A DNA stretch of 26,026 nucleotides from JBLHKE01 sp047619485 (GTDB lineage: Bacteria; Verrucomicrobiota; Verrucomicrobiia; Verrucomicrobiales; DEV007). The stretch is taken from positions 1 through 26,026 of the forward strand of contig JBLHKE010000018.1 of NCBI GenBank assembly GCA_047619485.1, in the 5' to 3' direction. The notes under the pieces are model-generated. The model saw only the letters and a program-made list of their open reading frames with translations. It had not been told where the DNA came from and did no database searches. Shown one piece after another: positions 14,294 to 24,200 of this stretch. The stretch's first letter is position 1. Each line of letters begins with the position of its first letter. The position numbers and the translations under genes are program-made.

Positions 14294-16983
14294 CCCGCTT
14301 TTTACAGCAGGCACTCGCGACACTGGCGATGTTGGGATTGGCACACGCCAAACCGAGCGAGGGCGAAAAATTATTCGCATTGAAAGTGAAACCACTGTTC
14401 GCCGAGAAATGCATGGCGTGCCACGGCGACGACCCGGAGAAGCTCAAGGGGGATTTTGACATGCGCACGCGCGAGGCCATCCTCGCGGGCGGCGAAACCT
14501 TTGGCAAAGAAGTGCTGGTTCCCGGCAAGGGGGACAAGAGCTACCTCTACATCACCACCACGCGCAGCGAGGAAGACTACGAGATGCCGCCCAAGCAGGC
14601 CGACCAGCTCACCGTGGAGCAGACCTGGTGGATCCGCGATTGGATCAACGCCGGTGCGCCGTGGCTCGATGACAAGCAAGTCGCGAGCATCCAGGGCGAG
14701 TACGCCGAGGGCGAGCAGGTACCGGTCTCGAAAGCGTTGAACGAGGATTGGCAGAACCGCCGCTACGAACCCGAGAAACTCTGGGCGTATCGACCGCTAG
14801 AGATGAAAGCTGTTCCGGATGGCGACAACGCCGTCGATCATTTCATCGATGCGAGGCTCGCCGAGAAAGGGCTCAAATCCGCGCCACCCGCGGACGCCCG
14901 CGAGCTGCTGCGCCGCCTACGCTTCGGCCTGACCGGCCTGCCGCCGAGTCGCGGAGAAGTCGCGCAGTTCGAAAGTGCCTACCAGAAGGACGCCAAGGCT
15001 GCCGTGCGCCAGATCGCCAGCCAATTGATGGCGACACCACACTATGGCGAGCACTTTGCGCGCCACTGGTTGGACGTCACACGCTACGCAGACAGCGCTG
15101 GTTTCGCCAACGACTACGCCCGCCCCAACGCTTGGCGTTACCGCGACTACGTCGTGAGAGCCTTCAACAACGATAAACCTTACAAGGACTTCGTCCGCGA
15201 ACAGATCGCCGGCGACGAGATCGACCCGACCGACCCCGAGCACCTAGTCGCCACCGGCTTTCTGCGCATGGGGCCTTGGGAACAAACCGCGATGAGCGTG
15301 TTCAAGGAGACGCGCCAGCTGTGGCTCGACGACGTCACCGACTCGGTAGGTCAGACCTTCCTCGCGCACGCCATGCAATGCGCCAAGTGTCATGATCACA
15401 AATTCGACCCGATCCCAACACGCGATTATTATAGCATGATGGCAGTGTTCTCGACGACGCAGTTCGCCGAGCGCAACGCGCCATTTTTGCAGAGCGAGCC
15501 GCGCGGCGGATTTGAAGCATCAGAAGCTTGGGTGAAGTCGAAGATCGACGGCTACAGCCGACAGCGGAACGAACTCAATGCTGGAGTGAAAAAACGTCGC
15601 AAGGCGGACAAGGGCGACGCGAAGGTCGGCGACAACGGCCTCGACCCCGGCGACGAGGCCTCGCTGGCGCGCATGGGCAAAAACATCGAGCGCCACAAGA
15701 TCGAATACGACCGCAGCAAGCCGATCGCGCTGTCGGTCTACACCGGCAAGACCGTGCAGCGCAACAACATCAAAGGCGCCATCGCTTTGCCTGCGAAACC
15801 TTGGGGCAAAGGTTTCATCGAGAACGACACCATCCTCACCGATGGTGACGCCTACTCGCCCGGCGCCCCAGTAAAACCCGGCGCTCTCAGCGCCGCGGAG
15901 TCGCTCGGTGAAATGGAGCTTCGTGAGTTTCCCGCGGGAATGGGCAAACGCCGCAGCGCACTCGCCGGGTGGATCATCGACGAGAAGAACCCGCTCACCG
16001 CCCGAGTGATGGTTAACCGTGTCTGGTCGTGGCACTTCGGCCGCGGCCTCGCCGGCAACCCGAACAACTTCGGCGGCACCGGCGCGCTGCCTACCCATCC
16101 CAAATTGCTCGACCACCTCGCCGCGTGGTTCATGGACAATGGCTGGTCGGTGCAAAAGCTCAACCAGCTCATCGTTACCTCCGACACCTACCAGCGCACA
16201 TCACGCCACCCGGACGCGAAGCGCGAGTCCGAAATCGATCCCAAACACCAGCTCTACGCCAGCTTCATCCCACGCCGTCTCACCGCCGAGGAACTGCGCG
16301 ACGCGATGCTCGTCGCCAGCGGCGAGATGAATTTCGCCATAGGTGGCATCCCTGCCCGACCCGACCTCAACCCCGAGGTCGCCACTCAGCCGCGCCAGAT
16401 CATGGGTGGCACCGCCTCCGTCTACGAGCCCGATCCGCTCCCGGGACAACGCAACCGCCGCAGCTTATACACCGAAAAAAATCGTGGCCTACGCGACCCC
16501 TTCCTCGAGGCCTTCAACCAGCCTGGCCCCGACGACTCCTGCGAACTGCGCGAGACCTCCACCGTCGCCCCGCAGGCACTAACATTGTTCAACGCAGAAG
16601 AAGTCCACGACCGCGCACTCGCCTTCGCTGCCCGTCTGATCAGAGAAACCAACACCGACGACACCGCAGTCCAACGCGCCTTCGAACTCGCCCTAGGCCG
16701 CCCCGCGACCCCAGGCGAGCTCACCACCTGCCTCGAGCACTGGAAACAAGCCACCAACGAAGAAGCCGCGCTTAAACCCGAGCCCAAAACCTACTCCACA
16801 CGTATCCAGCGCACCGTCATGGCCGAAAAAACCGGTGAGCCCTACACCTTCTGGGAGGAGATGCCCACCTACAAATTCTACGTTCCTGACCTGCAACGCA
16901 GTGATGCGAACGCTCGCACGCGAGCCCTCGCGCACGTCTGTCTCGTGTTGTTCAACACCAACGAATTCGCCTATGTCGATTGA
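14290..16983 (+). CDS. Exported cytochrome c / DUF1549 / DUF1553 protein (PSCyt1-PSCyt2-PSD1, 897 aa)
   Basis: A PVC-type exported haem protein of unknown substrate, usually paired with DUF1501 proteins in saprophytic loci. The start at 14290 overlaps the DUF1428 stop (ATGA) and gives the signal peptide MTRFLQQALATLAMLGLAHA. Domains in order: PSCyt1 with haem motif CMACH (Cys41, Cys44, His45) and the typical GDFDMRTREAILAGG; DUF1549 (about 170-380) with HFARHWLDVTRYADSAGF and a second CxxCH (CAKCH, near residue 363) before DHKFDPIPTRDYY; and DUF1553 (about 560-860) with NPLTARVMVNRVWSWHFGRG and RRLTAEELRDAML. Length fits the family. The DUF1501 gene follows after 63 bases, in the standard order. 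Family assignment is very secure. A role in electron transfer or sugar oxidation is inferred from the two haem sites. Confidence 0.95.
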   Translation: MTRFLQQALATLAMLGLAHAKPSEGEKLFALKVKPLFAEKCMACHGDDPEKLKGDFDMRTREAILAGGETFGKEVLVPGKGDKSYLYITTTRSEEDYEMPPKQADQLTVEQTWWIRDWINAGAPWLDDKQVASIQGEYAEGEQVPVSKALNEDWQNRRYEPEKLWAYRPLEMKAVPDGDNAVDHFIDARLAEKGLKSAPPADARELLRRLRFGLTGLPPSRGEVAQFESAYQKDAKAAVRQIASQLMATPHYGEHFARHWLDVTRYADSAGFANDYARPNAWRYRDYVVRAFNNDKPYKDFVREQIAGDEIDPTDPEHLVATGFLRMGPWEQTAMSVFKETRQLWLDDVTDSVGQTFLAHAMQCAKCHDHKFDPIPTRDYYSMMAVFSTTQFAERNAPFLQSEPRGGFEASEAWVKSKIDGYSRQRNELNAGVKKRRKADKGDAKVGDNGLDPGDEASLARMGKNIERHKIEYDRSKPIALSVYTGKTVQRNNIKGAIALPAKPWGKGFIENDTILTDGDAYSPGAPVKPGALSAAESLGEMELREFPAGMGKRRSALAGWIIDEKNPLTARVMVNRVWSWHFGRGLAGNPNNFGGTGALPTHPKLLDHLAAWFMDNGWSVQKLNQLIVTSDTYQRTSRHPDAKRESEIDPKHQLYASFIPRRLTAEELRDAMLVASGEMNFAIGGIPARPDLNPEVATQPRQIMGGTASVYEPDPLPGQRNRRSLYTEKNRGLRDPFLEAFNQPGPDDSCELRETSTVAPQALTLFNAEEVHDRALAFAARLIRETNTDDTAVQRAFELALGRPATPGELTTCLEHWKQATNEEAALKPEPKTYSTRIQRTVMAEKTGEPYTFWEEMPTYKFYVPDLQRSDANARTRALAHVCLVLFNTNEFAYVD

Positions 16984-17046
16984 ATCGGAGCAGCGGCGCA
17001 GCCGCCCAAAAAATCTGCGTAGTCTGCGATCAAAAAATCCCAACCC

Positions 17047-18429
<1,383 letters not shown>

Positions 18430-18441
18430 ACTTTAAACGCG

Positions 18442-18536
18442 TGGTTAAGAGCCTGTGTCGCAGTCCACAGAGGCTGCGCTTCGGTGGAAATGAGACCGCT
18501 CGACCACTCCATAGAAACGGTGGTGAGTCTTAACCA
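18442..18536. terminator. Nested inverted repeat between convergent genes, possible bidirectional terminator
   Basis: TGGTTAAGA (18442-18450) and TCTTAACCA (18528-18536) are perfect reverse complements enclosing a smaller hairpin (AGCCTGTG ... CACAGAGGCT, about 18450-18475, with a 2-base bulge). It fills most of the 111-base gap between the DUF1501 and AraC stops. The position suits a bidirectional terminator, but no T-run is present, so it may equally be an intergenic repeat. Confidence 0.45.
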
Positions 18537-18540
18537 ACTC

Positions 18541-19368
18541 CTAAACCTGTCCCTGCCGGTAAGCCGCCGGTGAAGTCCCTCGGTGTTGTTTCAACATTCG
18601 GCTGAAATAGTAACGGTTCGGGAACCCGGTCTCGCTAGCGATCTGCTCGATCGAATCGTTGTTGTGCCGCAGCAGGCGACAGGCCTTGTCGAGGCGGAAG
18701 TCGAGCAGCGCGCGCATCGGCGTCGTCTCGATCTGCTGGCGGAACAGGTGGCTCAGACCTCGCACGCTAAGCCCGGCGAACTCGGCAACATCGGCGCAGG
18801 TGAGCTTGCGCGTCAGGTTGGCGTGCATGAACTCCATCGCGCGCTCCAGCCTCGGATCGATCCGGCTCTTGCTCCAGATCTCCGCAGGCAGCTGTCGCAA
18901 ACCCTCAATCACCAGACTCGCCGATGACCAGGGGTGCGCCGCCTCCCCTGCTGCGGCCAGCTCCACCAGCGCCGCGTCCATCGCCGCCGTCACCACGATC
19001 GGATACACTCCGGCCATCGCCCGGTCGGCACTTGGCCCGAGCGTGAAGTGCACGTACCATTTCCCGAAGCCCTCGGGATTGTGCGAGCTGAAGGTCGTCC
19101 GTGGCGAGATCACATACGCCTTTCCTGGAACGAGCAGGGTCTCCTCCCGCTGCGCCCCACTACCAGTCCAGACAGAAGCCTCACCCGCCGTCGGCACATA
19201 TAAGCGCCAATAGGGATCATTCAGCCCCTCCAACACCCACGTTTTCAACTCGATCCGCCGTGTGGTGAGGATCTCTAGGCTGATTCCAGGCAGCATCACC
19301 ACCCGCTCCCCCACCACCTGGTGAGGCGAACGATCCGGGACAAGGCTGATGAATTCTCTATTTCGCAT
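18541..19368 (-). CDS. AraC-family transcriptional regulator (275 aa)
   Basis: A DNA-binding regulator with an N-terminal ligand-binding (cupin-like) region and a C-terminal double helix-turn-helix. The second half shows the AraC signature: LTCADVAEFAGLSVRGLSHL for the first HTH (about 187-206), then SIEQIASETGFPNRYYFSRM and LKQHRGTSPAAYR for the second HTH and family tail. The N-terminal part has hydrophobic beta segments (for example KAYVISPRTTFSSHNPEGFG) as in sugar-responsive members. It is divergent from the dhaL-lsrF pair, with inverted repeats in the gap, and probably controls that pair. The ligand is unknown, plausibly a sugar. Length and start (ATG 19368) are normal. Confidence 0.92.
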   Translation of the reverse strand: MRNREFISLVPDRSPHQVVGERVVMLPGISLEILTTRRIELKTWVLEGLNDPYWRLYVPTAGEASVWTGSGAQREETLLVPGKAYVISPRTTFSSHNPEGFGKWYVHFTLGPSADRAMAGVYPIVVTAAMDAALVELAAAGEAAHPWSSASLVIEGLRQLPAEIWSKSRIDPRLERAMEFMHANLTRKLTCADVAEFAGLSVRGLSHLFRQQIETTPMRALLDFRLDKACRLLRHNNDSIEQIASETGFPNRYYFSRMLKQHRGTSPAAYRQGQV

Positions 19369-19458
19369 CGGCTTTCATTTCTCGATCCGACACAGCCAAG
19401 GCACGAAAATTTGCATCGTCAGTCGGAATCGCACAGTCATACTGCCGGATCAGATACA

Positions 19459-19506
19459 AATAAAGCCGCTAATGGTATGGCCATCTGGCCAGTTTTGCGC
19501 TTTATT
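19459..19506. promoter_or_regulatory. Near-concentric dyads upstream of the DhaL gene, candidate operator or leader hairpin
   Basis: AATAAAGC (19459-19466) and GCTTTATT (19499-19506) form a perfect 8-bp inverted repeat enclosing TGGCCA-TC-TGGCCA (19478-19491). The centres lie within two bases of each other. The structure ends 7 bases before the GTG start at 19514. It may be an AraC binding site or a hairpin that limits access to the start codon. It also argues against an alternative ATG start at 19472, which would lie inside it. Confidence 0.5.
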
Positions 19507-19513
19507 CTGCACC

Positions 19514-20152
19514 GTGCAAAAACTCTCCCCCCAACAAGTCCGCGCGATGCTCCTCAGCGTCGCAGATAAAATCATCGCCGCAGAGCCCGAGTTATCTGAG
19601 GCCGATCGCCGCCTCGGTGATGGCGACCATGGCATCGGCATGCAGCGCGGCATGGAAGCTGCGAAAAAAGAGCTCGGCGAACTTCCCGAAACCGCCACTG
19701 TCGGTGAGTTGTTCGGGACGATGGGCATGGCCATGATGAGTTCGATGGGCGGTGCCTCCGGCGTCGTGTTCGGCTCGTTGTTCCGCGCCGGCACCAAAGC
19801 TCTCAAAGATTCGCCTGAGGCCTTCACCTCAGAGGGGCTCGCTGCACTCCTGCAATCTGCTGGCGAGACCGTGATGAAGCGCGGCGGCGCCAAGCCTGGT
19901 GACAAGACGATGCTCGACGCGCTCGTCCCAGCGGCCGAGAAAGCTGCCGAGTGCAACTCGTTGCCGATCTCCGAATCGCTCGACCAGGTCGCGGCGACCG
20001 CCGAGAAAGGCCGCGACGACTCCGAGGCGCTCATCGCGACCATGGGGCGTGCCAAGACGCTCGGCGAGAAGTCGATCGGCCACCCCGATGCCGGTGCCTG
20101 CTCCGTCGCGATCATTCTAAGAACGATGGCCGACTGTGCCAAAGAATCCTAA
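19514..20152 (+). CDS. dhaL: DhaL-type dihydroxyacetone kinase ADP-binding subunit (212 aa)
   Basis: The nucleotide-binding half of a two-part dihydroxyacetone-type kinase, which passes phosphate to a substrate held by DhaK. The GTG start at 19514 gives MQKLSPQQVRAMLLSVADKI and 212 residues, close to the roughly 210 of E. coli DhaL. An ATG at 19472 would add 14 residues unlike the family and lie inside an inverted repeat. The Mg-ADP loop GDGDHGIGM carries the Asp set at 31, 36 and 38, matching DhaL Asp30/35/37. Other landmarks are SSMGGASGVVFGSLFRAG, KPGDKTMLDAL and SIGHPDAGACSV. No DhaK is in the window, so either it lies elsewhere or the protein works with another partner. The LsrF-type gene follows after 35 bases. 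Family is certain; substrate is not. Confidence 0.92.
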   Translation: MQKLSPQQVRAMLLSVADKIIAAEPELSEADRRLGDGDHGIGMQRGMEAAKKELGELPETATVGELFGTMGMAMMSSMGGASGVVFGSLFRAGTKALKDSPEAFTSEGLAALLQSAGETVMKRGGAKPGDKTMLDALVPAAEKAAECNSLPISESLDQVAATAEKGRDDSEALIATMGRAKTLGEKSIGHPDAGACSVAIILRTMADCAKES

Positions 20153-20187
20153 CAAACCACCTAAAACCACAAACCTACCTACAAGAC

Positions 20188-21069
20188 ATGGCAGATCTAG
20201 ACGACATCAGAGACGGCGATAACTTCGGCCTCAACACCCCGGCCGACACCAGTAGCTTCTACCTCAAGGGCATGAATAGCATGCCGTGGGGAATCAAGAA
20301 CCGCATGTCGCGGATATTCAACCGCAAGTCCGGCCGCACCGTGATGCTCGCCTTCGACCACGGTTTCCTCATGGGCCCGACCTCCGGCCTCGAGCGCATC
20401 GACTTGAACATCGCACCGCTCGCCGAGCACGCCGACTGTCTCATGGGCTGCCGCGGCACCATCCGCACGATGATCCCGCCAGAAAACACCCAGCCAGTCT
20501 GCCTGCGCGCCGACACCGGCACCACCATCCTCACCGAGATGAACCACAACGTCCTGCTCGGCGAAGAGGAGATGGTCAGCATGAACGCCTCCGCGCTCGC
20601 TGCGATGATCTCGATCGGCGACGCCGCCACCGAGTCCAAGACGATCGCAAACTTCAGCCGCCTCGTCGATATCGGCAACAAATACGACATCCCCGTGATG
20701 TGCGTCACAGCCGTCGGTAAAGACATGGCGCGCGACTCCCGCTACTTCGGCCTCGCTTCGCGCGTCGGTGCCGAGAACGGTGCCAGCATCGTGAAGACCT
20801 ACTACACCGAAGGCTTCGAGAACGTCGTCGCTGCGACCCCAGTTCCAGTCGTCATCGCCGGCGGCAAGAAACTCCCTGAGATCGAGGCGCTCGAGATGGC
20901 CTACAAGGCGATCGATTGCGGCGCTGCTGGTGTTGACATGGGACGCAACGTCTTCCAGTCCGAGGCACCTGTTGCCATGATCAAAGCTGTCAGTGGCGTC
21001 GTCCACGACGGCCTCAAACCGGCCGAGGGCCTCGATCTATTCGAGACGCTCAAGAACGAAGCATCGTAG
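20188..21069 (+). CDS. lsrF: LsrF-type class I aldolase/thiolase (293 aa)
   Basis: Closely resembles E. coli LsrF (291 aa), which uses CoA to split 3-hydroxy-5-phosphooxypentane-2,4-dione into DHAP and acetyl-CoA in autoinducer-2 breakdown. The ATG at 20188 starts MADLDDIRDG, almost identical to LsrF. Matching blocks are SRIFNRKSGRTVMLAFDHGF (41-60), GPTSGLERIDLNIAPLAEHAD, and VPVVIAGGKKLPEIEALEM followed by GVDMGRNVFQSEAPVAMIKA. The Schiff-base lysine in IVKTYY is Lys203, the same number as in E. coli. It lies 35 bases after the DhaL gene and is probably co-transcribed. No LsrK, LsrG, LsrR or Lsr transporter is in the window, so a different phosphorylated ketose-like substrate is plausible. 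Family is secure; the exact reaction here is inference. Confidence 0.92.
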   Translation: MADLDDIRDGDNFGLNTPADTSSFYLKGMNSMPWGIKNRMSRIFNRKSGRTVMLAFDHGFLMGPTSGLERIDLNIAPLAEHADCLMGCRGTIRTMIPPENTQPVCLRADTGTTILTEMNHNVLLGEEEMVSMNASALAAMISIGDAATESKTIANFSRLVDIGNKYDIPVMCVTAVGKDMARDSRYFGLASRVGAENGASIVKTYYTEGFENVVAATPVPVVIAGGKKLPEIEALEMAYKAIDCGAAGVDMGRNVFQSEAPVAMIKAVSGVVHDGLKPAEGLDLFETLKNEAS

Positions 21070-21073
21070 CAAC

Positions 21074-21094
21074 ACGGGAGCGTGGGCGTCCCGT
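21074..21094 (+). terminator. Hairpin just after the lsrF-type gene
   Basis: ACGGGA (21074-21079) and TCCCGT (21089-21094) form a 6-bp stem with a 9-base loop, starting 5 bases after the stop codon. The position fits transcript end or 3' protection, but no T-tract follows. Confidence 0.4.
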
Positions 21095-21170
21095 CCGCAT
21101 CCAGTCGAGCCTAGAAAGAGCCCGACCCTTAAGTATTTTCAGCTCCTGTAATACCCAAACATTTCACCCC

Positions 21171-21209
21171 TCCGAGTGATGGACAGTCGCTCGGATTGGG
21201 CGACTGTCC
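21171..21209 (+). promoter_or_regulatory. Two mutually exclusive hairpins before the DUF1080 gene, candidate attenuator-like leader
   Basis: Stem 1 pairs TCCGAGTGA (21171-21179) with TCGCTCGGA (21187-21195), 9 pairs including one G-U, loop 7. Stem 2 pairs GGACAGTCGC (21181-21190) with GCGACTGTCC (21200-21209), 10 perfect pairs, loop 9. They share 21187-21190, so only one can form at a time. The second ends 25 bases before the ATG at 21235. No T-run follows, so any switching would act on translation, stability or Rho access rather than intrinsic termination. An intergenic repeat is the alternative. Confidence 0.5.
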
Positions 21210-21234
21210 TAGCGTACACCCCCAACTTTATTTC

Positions 21235-24200
21235 ATGAAATATATCGCACTCGCCATCGCGGCGCTCCTATCCACTACGAACGCCGCAGATGACGGTTTC
21301 AAACCACTTTTCAACGGCAAAAACCTAGATGGCTGGGACGGCAACCCTGAGCTGTGGTCGGTCGAGGATGGCATCATCACCGGCAAGACCACCGGACCCG
21401 CCCAACTCAAATACAACCAGTTCCTCATCTGGCGCGGTGGCGAGGTGAAGAACTTCGAACTGCGCGTCAAAGTCAAAACCACCGGCAACAACTCCGGCAT
21501 CCAGTATCGCAGCAAGGAACTCCCTGCTAATGGCAAGTGGTCAATCGGCGGCTACCAGTGCGACATTCACCCGAACGCTCCCTACAACGCCATGATCTAC
21601 GAGGAGCGCGGCCGCGGCATCACCGTCCAGAACGGCCAAGGCGTCGTCGCTGACCCCGAGGGCAAGCGCTGGGTCACCGACCAGCATGACCCGGTCAAAG
21701 TCGACCCCGCCAAATGGCACGAATACTCCATCATCGCCAAAGGCAACCACATCGTCCACAAGATCGATGGCAAGAAGACGATCGAGTTCCACGACTTCGA
21801 TGAGAAAGCGCGCTCGCTCGAAGGCCTGCTCGCCTTCCAGGTCCACCGCGGACCGGCGATGAACGTGCAGATCAAGGACATCATGCTCAAAGCGCTCCCC
21901 GACGGCGGCGTCATCAATTTCGAAAAATTTGCCATCCCGAGCGACGCGCAGGTCATCGAAAAAAAGAAGCCGGCTGCGAAGAAGAAGCCTGCAGCAAAAA
22001 AGAAACCAGCCCCTAAACCGAAAAAGAATAAAGCGCAGGTCGGCCCAGCCATCGGCGGGAACAAGGCCACTCCTGTCGCCAACATCACCAAGCCCGAGGG
22101 ATTCGAGGTCGAACTCATTTACTCCGTCCCAGGCGTCGAGCAAGGTTCTTGGGTCAACCTCTGCAACGACGACAAGGGCCGCATCTACGCAAGCGACCAG
22201 TACGGCGGCCTCTACCGCTTCACGCCACCTGCGGCGGGCAAAGAGCTCAGCCCTAACGATATTCAAAAACTCCCCATCAACATCCGTGCCGTCAACGGCA
22301 TGCTGTTCGCTTTCGACGCCCTCTACGTCGGCGTCAACGACTACGAGCGCAAGATGGAGAGCGGCCTCTACCGCATCACCGACAGCAACAACGACGACGA
22401 GTTGGACAAGGTCGAGAAGCTCCGCGGAATGGAGGCACGCGGTGACCACGGCGTGCACGCCATCGTACTGACCCCTGACAAAAAAGGCCTCTACCTCATC
22501 TGCGGCAACAACGTTGATCCGACCCAAGCCGCTGCGACCTCTCCCGTCCAACCACTCTGGGGCGACGACCATCTGCTCAAGCGCATGCCTGACGGCCGCG
22601 GACACAATCGCGATCGACTCGCCCCCGGCGGCATCATCTATCGCGTCGATCCCGATGGCAAAAACTTCGAAGCGTTCGCCAACGGCTTCCGCAACATCTT
22701 CGACGCCAGCGTCAACCACGACGGTGACCTGTTCACCTACGACGCCGACATGGAGTATGACTTCAACACTCCGTGGTACCGCCCGACGCGGGTCAACCAC
22801 GTCCTCAGTGGCGGCGAATACGGCTGGCGCAACGGTGCTGGCAAGTACCCAGAGTTCTATGTCGACAACCTCCCCTCCACGCTCAACATCGGCCCCGGCT
22901 CGCCAACTGGCACCACCTTCGGCTACGGCGCAAAGTTCCCCGCGAAGTATCAGAACGCATTCTATATCCTCGACTGGAGCTGGGGTAAAATCTACGCCGT
23001 CCACCTCAAGCCAGAAGGCGCTAGTTACACCGCGACCAAAGAAGAATTTGTCACCGGCGGCCCACTCCCTGTCACCGATGCGATCATCCACCCCGACGGC
23101 GCGATGTATTTCGCCATCGGCGGACGCCGCGTCCAGTCCGGGCTCTACCGCGTGACCTACAAGGGCAAAGAAAGCACCGCGCCGGCCAAGCACCAGCCGA
23201 TCGCCAATCCTGCTCATGACCTGCGCCTCGCCCTCGAAGCTTTCCACGGCAAGCAAAATCCAAAAGCGGTTGCCACCGCGTGGAAGCATCTTGGCAGCGA
23301 TGACCGCATCATCCGCTCCGCCGCCCGCACCGCCATCGAGCACCAGCCGGTCGCCGAGTGGCAAGCCAAAGCACTTGCCGAGACCAACGCCAGCGCACAA
23401 CTCGAAGCCCTGCTCGCACTGACCCGCGTCGAGAGTTCGAAGAAAGATCCCGCCACCCGTGACGCGATCCTTGCCGCGATGCTCAAGCATGACTACGCCA
23501 AGCTTACACAAGAGCAGCGCCTCGCCTACGCGCGCATCCTGCAGATCGTCCTCAACCGCTTTGGTAATCCGGACGACGCCACCCTCGCCAAGATCGGCAG
23601 CAAGCTTGACGCCGCTTACCCGGCCGACAGCTTCGAGGAAAACTGGTTGCTCACCGAGACGCTCGCCTACCTCCAGCACCCGAACACTGCGGCCAAAGCG
23701 ATGGCACTGATCAATGCCGCGCCATCGCAGGAACCTCAGATGGAATATGCTCGCAGCATCCGCTTCCTGAAGACCGGTTGGACCAGCGACCTGCGCAAGC
23801 AGCAACTCGAGTGGTTCCTCAAGGCGGCGAACTACAACGGCGGCGCCAGCTTCGCCAAGTTCATCGAGTTCATCCGCAATGACTCGCTCGCCACCTACAG
23901 CGATGCTGAGAAAAAGGAGCATGCCGCTCTCATCGCCAAGAAGCCAGAGAACAAGAGCGCCATTGAGCTATCCGGGGCGATCTTCGCCGGCCGCACGCCG
24001 ACGATGTGGAAACTCGATGACCTCAGCGAGGCCGCACAGAGCGGTATGAAGGGACGCAACTTTGCCCTCGGCAAACAAATGTTCGCCGCGGCTGCCTGCT
24101 ACGCCTGCCACCGCTTCGGCAACGCCGGCGGGATGACTGGCCCGGATCTCACCGGCTCGGGCGGTCGCTACAGCCCGCACGACTTCCTCGACCAGGTCAT

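Noticed and set aside
19951..20187. N-terminal extension of the LsrF-type gene to an upstream ATG
   Set aside because: It would overlap the DhaL gene, and the ATG at 20188 begins MADLDDI exactly as LsrF does.
21541..23922. Very long open frame (793 codons) on the minus strand opposite the DUF1080 fusion gene
   Set aside because: It is antisense to a gene with clear domains, is Val/Asp/Glu/Arg-rich without motifs, and reflects GC-rich third positions of the plus-strand gene.
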